From: Candidatus Pacearchaeota archaeon
GTDB lineage: Archaea > Nanobdellota > Nanobdellia > Pacearchaeales > GW2011-AR1
Length of the DNA: 5,993 nucleotides
Assembly: GCA_023140635.1 (NCBI GenBank)
Contig: JAGLLG010000062.1
Location: forward strand, 1-5,993
Direction: 5' to 3'
The translations under genes and the position numbers were made by a program. Below the pieces are notes generated by a model. It was not told where the DNA came from and searched no databases. It saw nothing but the letters and a program-made list of their open reading frames with translations. Of this stretch, positions 3,754 through 5,993 are shown in pieces (the first letter of the stretch is position 1; each line of letters starts with the position of its first letter).

Positions 3754-5993
3754 ATGACAGAAATTAATTTTTCAAGGATTGAAAAGAAGTGGCAAGATAA
3801 GTGGGAAAAGGAGAAAGTTTTTGAGATTAATGGAAATTCTAAGAAAGAAAAATATTATCTTCTAGAGATGTTCCCCTATCCATCAGCTTCGGGACTTCAT
3901 ATGGGTCACGCACTTAACTATTCTATAGGAGATGTGATGGCACGTTTCAAAAGAATGAATGGTTTTGAAGTTTTTTATCCAATGGGTTTTGATGCTTTAG
4001 GTCTTCCGGCAGAGAACGCTGCAATTAAAGTTGGCGAACATCCTAAATCTTTTACAGAGAAATCAATAAAGAACTATATTCGACAAATGAAAAATTTAGG
4101 ACTTAGTTATGATTGGACGAAAACTTTAGCGACGATGCATTCTGAGTATTATCGATGGAACCAATATTTTTTCTTAAAATTTTTAGAAGCTGGATTGATT
4201 TATCGAAAGAAGGCTTCGGTTAATTGGTGTCCTTCATGCAATACTGTAATTTCAAATGAGCAAGCACAGGGAGGGATTTGCGAGAGATGTAAATCTAAGA
4301 TTGAAATTCGACATCTTGAAGAATGGTATCTAAGGACGACGAAGTATGCTGATGAACTTCTCGAAGGACTTGATGGACTTGATTGGTCAGATAAGATTAA
4401 GGCCATGCAAAGAAATTGGATTGGGAAAAGTCATGGTATCGAAATTGATTTTGAGATGGAGAATAAAAAAGAAAAAATTATTTTAGTAGATGCTGTTCAT
4501 TGTTTGATTGATAAAGATGGAAATATTAATTTACAACTTAAAAGATATTTAGATTCCCTCAAAAATAAGAAGATTATCTTGACAAATGCTCCTTTGGAAA
4601 AACACGATTTACTTTTTAAAAATGTTAAAGATTATGAAATTTTTACCCTTGAGAATAATCCCAATAAGAAAGACCCTGAATATTATAAGAAATTTTTAGA
4701 GAAATTTAATTTGTCTCATCTAGATGTTGTCTATTTTGAACATGATAGGAGAAATGTTGAATCTGCAAAATCTGTTGGGATTAAATCTTTTTTTTATCAA
4801 AATAATTTAGAAGATATTAAGAATTTTATTAATAATAATTTAAATGAAAAATGGCCCATCTTTACAACCCGTCCAGATACGATTTTCGGCGTCACGTTTA
4901 TGGTTGTTTCAGCCCAGCATGAGAAATTAATGAGCCTAGTTACTGATGGACAAAAAAAGGCAGTCGAGAAATTTCTTAAAAATTTAGGTTCAGTTTCTGA
5001 AAAAGAGATGATAGATTTGGAGAAGGAAGGAGTTTTTACAGGAAGCTATGCAATCAATCCAGCGAATGGTGAGAAGATTCCAGTTTATGCTGGAAACTTT
5101 GTCGTCGCTGATTATGGTTCTGGAATGATTATGGCAGTTCCTGCTCATGACCAGAGGGATTTTGGGTTTGCTAAAAAATATAAGATCGAGGTTAAGCAAG
5201 TTATCTCTGGAAACTTAACTAAAACTCGAGCATGGACTGGAGAAGGAGAGCTAATTAACTCAGGAGAATTTAACAAAATTGATAATGTTACAGCCAAGAA
5301 AAAAATTACTAGTTGGATGATTAAAAAGAAAGTTGGAAGAAAGGTTGTCAACTACAAATTAAGAGATTGGGGATTTAGTAGGCAGCGATACTGGGGGACA
5401 CCTATTCCGATTATTCATTGCAAAAAATGTGGCCTTGTCCCCGTACCTGAAGAAGATTTGCCTGTAGTTTTACCAGAGAAAGTTAAGTTCGGAAGGGGTA
5501 ACCCTCTAACTACAAATGAAAAATGGATTAATGTTAACTGTCCTAAATGTGGTGGTGCGGGAAAAAGAGAAACCGAAACGATGGATACGTTTTTTGATTC
5601 TTCATGGTATTTTTTGAGATATCCCGATAATAGGAATAACAAAAAACCGTTTGACAAAAAGAAAATTGAGAAGTGGTTGCCTGTTGACCAATATATAGGC
5701 GGAGCAGAACATGCGTGCATGCATTTAATTTATGCGAGGTTTTTTACGAAAGCACTAAGGGATTTGAAGTTCTTAGATTTTGATGAGCCTTTTAAGGCAT
5801 TGTTTAATCAAGGTATGCTTCATGGTCCTGATGGAGAAAAAATGAGCAAGTCGAAAGGAAACATAATCAATCCCGACGAGATATCTAAAAAATACGGGAT
5901 GGATAGTGCGAGATACTTTTTGTTATCCCTAGCCGCACCAGATAAACCTAGGAATTGGTCAGAGAAAGGGATTCAAGGTAGCTTAAGATTTAT
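3754..5993 (+). CDS. leuS: Leucyl-tRNA synthetase, bacterial type, with HAD-like insertion (C-terminus beyond window end)
   Basis: A class I synthetase that charges tRNA-Leu and edits mischarged tRNA. 746 codons are visible. The HIGH motif is HMGH (49-52) in PYPSASGLHMGH. The first zinc knuckle is C159/C162/C176/C179. The CP1 editing domain has TTRPDT (371-376) and AHDQRDF (464-470). RDWGFSRQRYWGTPIPI precedes a second C4 zinc ribbon (C556, C559, C596, C599). MDTFFDSSWYFLRY and KMSKS (696-700) follow; the anticodon-binding region is off the window. PYPS-G-LHMGH, the editing-domain order and DSSWYFLRY are bacterial-type. There is almost nothing between GMLHG and KMSKS, so the leucine-specific insertion is absent. 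About 125 extra residues (about 240-366) form a HAD-like domain, described separately. The start ATG lies 15 bases after hisS with a weak GGGAT ribosome site. Confidence 0.95.
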   Translation, partial: MTEINFSRIEKKWQDKWEKEKVFEINGNSKKEKYYLLEMFPYPSASGLHMGHALNYSIGDVMARFKRMNGFEVFYPMGFDALGLPAENAAIKVGEHPKSFTEKSIKNYIRQMKNLGLSYDWTKTLATMHSEYYRWNQYFFLKFLEAGLIYRKKASVNWCPSCNTVISNEQAQGGICERCKSKIEIRHLEEWYLRTTKYADELLEGLDGLDWSDKIKAMQRNWIGKSHGIEIDFEMENKKEKIILVDAVHCLIDKDGNINLQLKRYLDSLKNKKIILTNAPLEKHDLLFKNVKDYEIFTLENNPNKKDPEYYKKFLEKFNLSHLDVVYFEHDRRNVESAKSVGIKSFFYQNNLEDIKNFINNNLNEKWPIFTTRPDTIFGVTFMVVSAQHEKLMSLVTDGQKKAVEKFLKNLGSVSEKEMIDLEKEGVFTGSYAINPANGEKIPVYAGNFVVADYGSGMIMAVPAHDQRDFGFAKKYKIEVKQVISGNLTKTRAWTGEGELINSGEFNKIDNVTAKKKITSWMIKKKVGRKVVNYKLRDWGFSRQRYWGTPIPIIHCKKCGLVPVPEEDLPVVLPEKVKFGRGNPLTTNEKWINVNCPKCGGAGKRETETMDTFFDSSWYFLRYPDNRNNKKPFDKKKIEKWLPVDQYIGGAEHACMHLIYARFFTKALRDLKFLDFDEPFKALFNQGMLHGPDGEKMSKSKGNIINPDEISKKYGMDSARYFLLSLAAPDKPRNWSEKGIQGSLRF
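4471..4851 (+). other. HAD-like domain inserted in LeuRS CP1 (residues about 240-366)
   Basis: Between WIGKSHGIEIDFEME and FTTRPDT, which in ordinary bacterial LeuRS are only a dozen or so residues apart, lies about 125 residues with HAD-superfamily features. A hydrophobic strand ends in Asp246 (IILVDAVHC, motif I), strand-Thr is IILTN (Thr277, motif II), KKDPEYY carries Lys306 (motif III), and VVYFEHDRRN then VESAKSVGI (327-343) is motif IV-like. The second motif I Asp is Val248, and the usual acidic pair of motif IV reads Glu329-His330. Phosphatase activity is therefore doubtful, and a structural or regulatory role is possible. The reading frame is continuous, so this is not an intron. GC by hand count is about 24% over 4501-4860 against about 40% over 4261-4440. 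Confidence 0.75.

Noticed and set aside
4471..4851. Intron, intein or homing endonuclease inside leuS
   Set aside because: The frame continues without stop codons. There are no intein splice motifs (N-terminal Cys/Ser block, C-terminal His-Asn) and no LAGLIDADG or HNH motif. The HAD-like motif order fits better.
4200..5720. Minus-strand open frames opposite leuS
   Set aside because: Antisense shadows of a well-identified synthetase, without recognisable domains.
1..5993. CRISPR array or defence island
   Set aside because: No regularly spaced repeats and no Cas, restriction or toxin-antitoxin motifs were seen.

Overview
The window looks like a piece of an AT-rich archaeal chromosome, most likely from a DPANN-type lineage (Woesearchaeota/Pacearchaeota-like). 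The evidence is as follows. The tRNA-Gly has discriminator A73 and no encoded CCA. The tRNA-His carries a genome-encoded G-1 paired with C73. TATA/BRE-like boxes sit about 25 bases before both tRNAs. The integrase is an archaeal-type tyrosine recombinase, and the HisRS has the 'RYEFTF...FRDEP...QFIQCDADIVG' style of motif 2 that I associate with archaeal and DPANN enzymes. The lineage assignment is inference from sequence style and was not tested by a search.

Left part (1-1818, minus strand): a gene broken by the window start encodes a small membrane protein with a charged tail. Before it lies an intact 390-residue tyrosine recombinase with its own TATA box and a strong Shine-Dalgarno. The recombinase starts about 160 bases beyond the 3' end of tRNA-Gly(GCC). 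This is the usual layout of an element integrated at a tRNA 3' end, so the left part may be one edge of an integrated element that continues out of the window. The second attachment copy is not visible here.

Middle (1818-2161): tRNA-Gly (minus) and tRNA-His (plus) are divergent and share a promoter region. Just after tRNA-His lies a second, slightly altered copy of its T-arm and acceptor 3' strand, plus a 7-bp hairpin. This is either an integration or duplication scar or a tRNA-like leader.

Right part (2162-5993, plus strand): a tight operon of a low-molecular-weight protein-tyrosine-phosphatase-like protein, histidyl-tRNA synthetase (ATGA overlap) and a leucyl-tRNA synthetase (15-base gap, cut by the window end). 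tRNA-His lies directly upstream with no clear terminator or separate promoter, so tRNA-His and its own synthetase may be co-transcribed.

The most striking feature is in the LeuRS. It is of bacterial type, and a roughly 125-residue degenerate HAD-like domain is inserted at the entry of its CP1 editing domain. The DNA encoding the insert is much more AT-rich (about 24% GC by hand count) than its flanks (about 40%). A second oddity is a proline in HisRS where the motif 3 arginine is expected.
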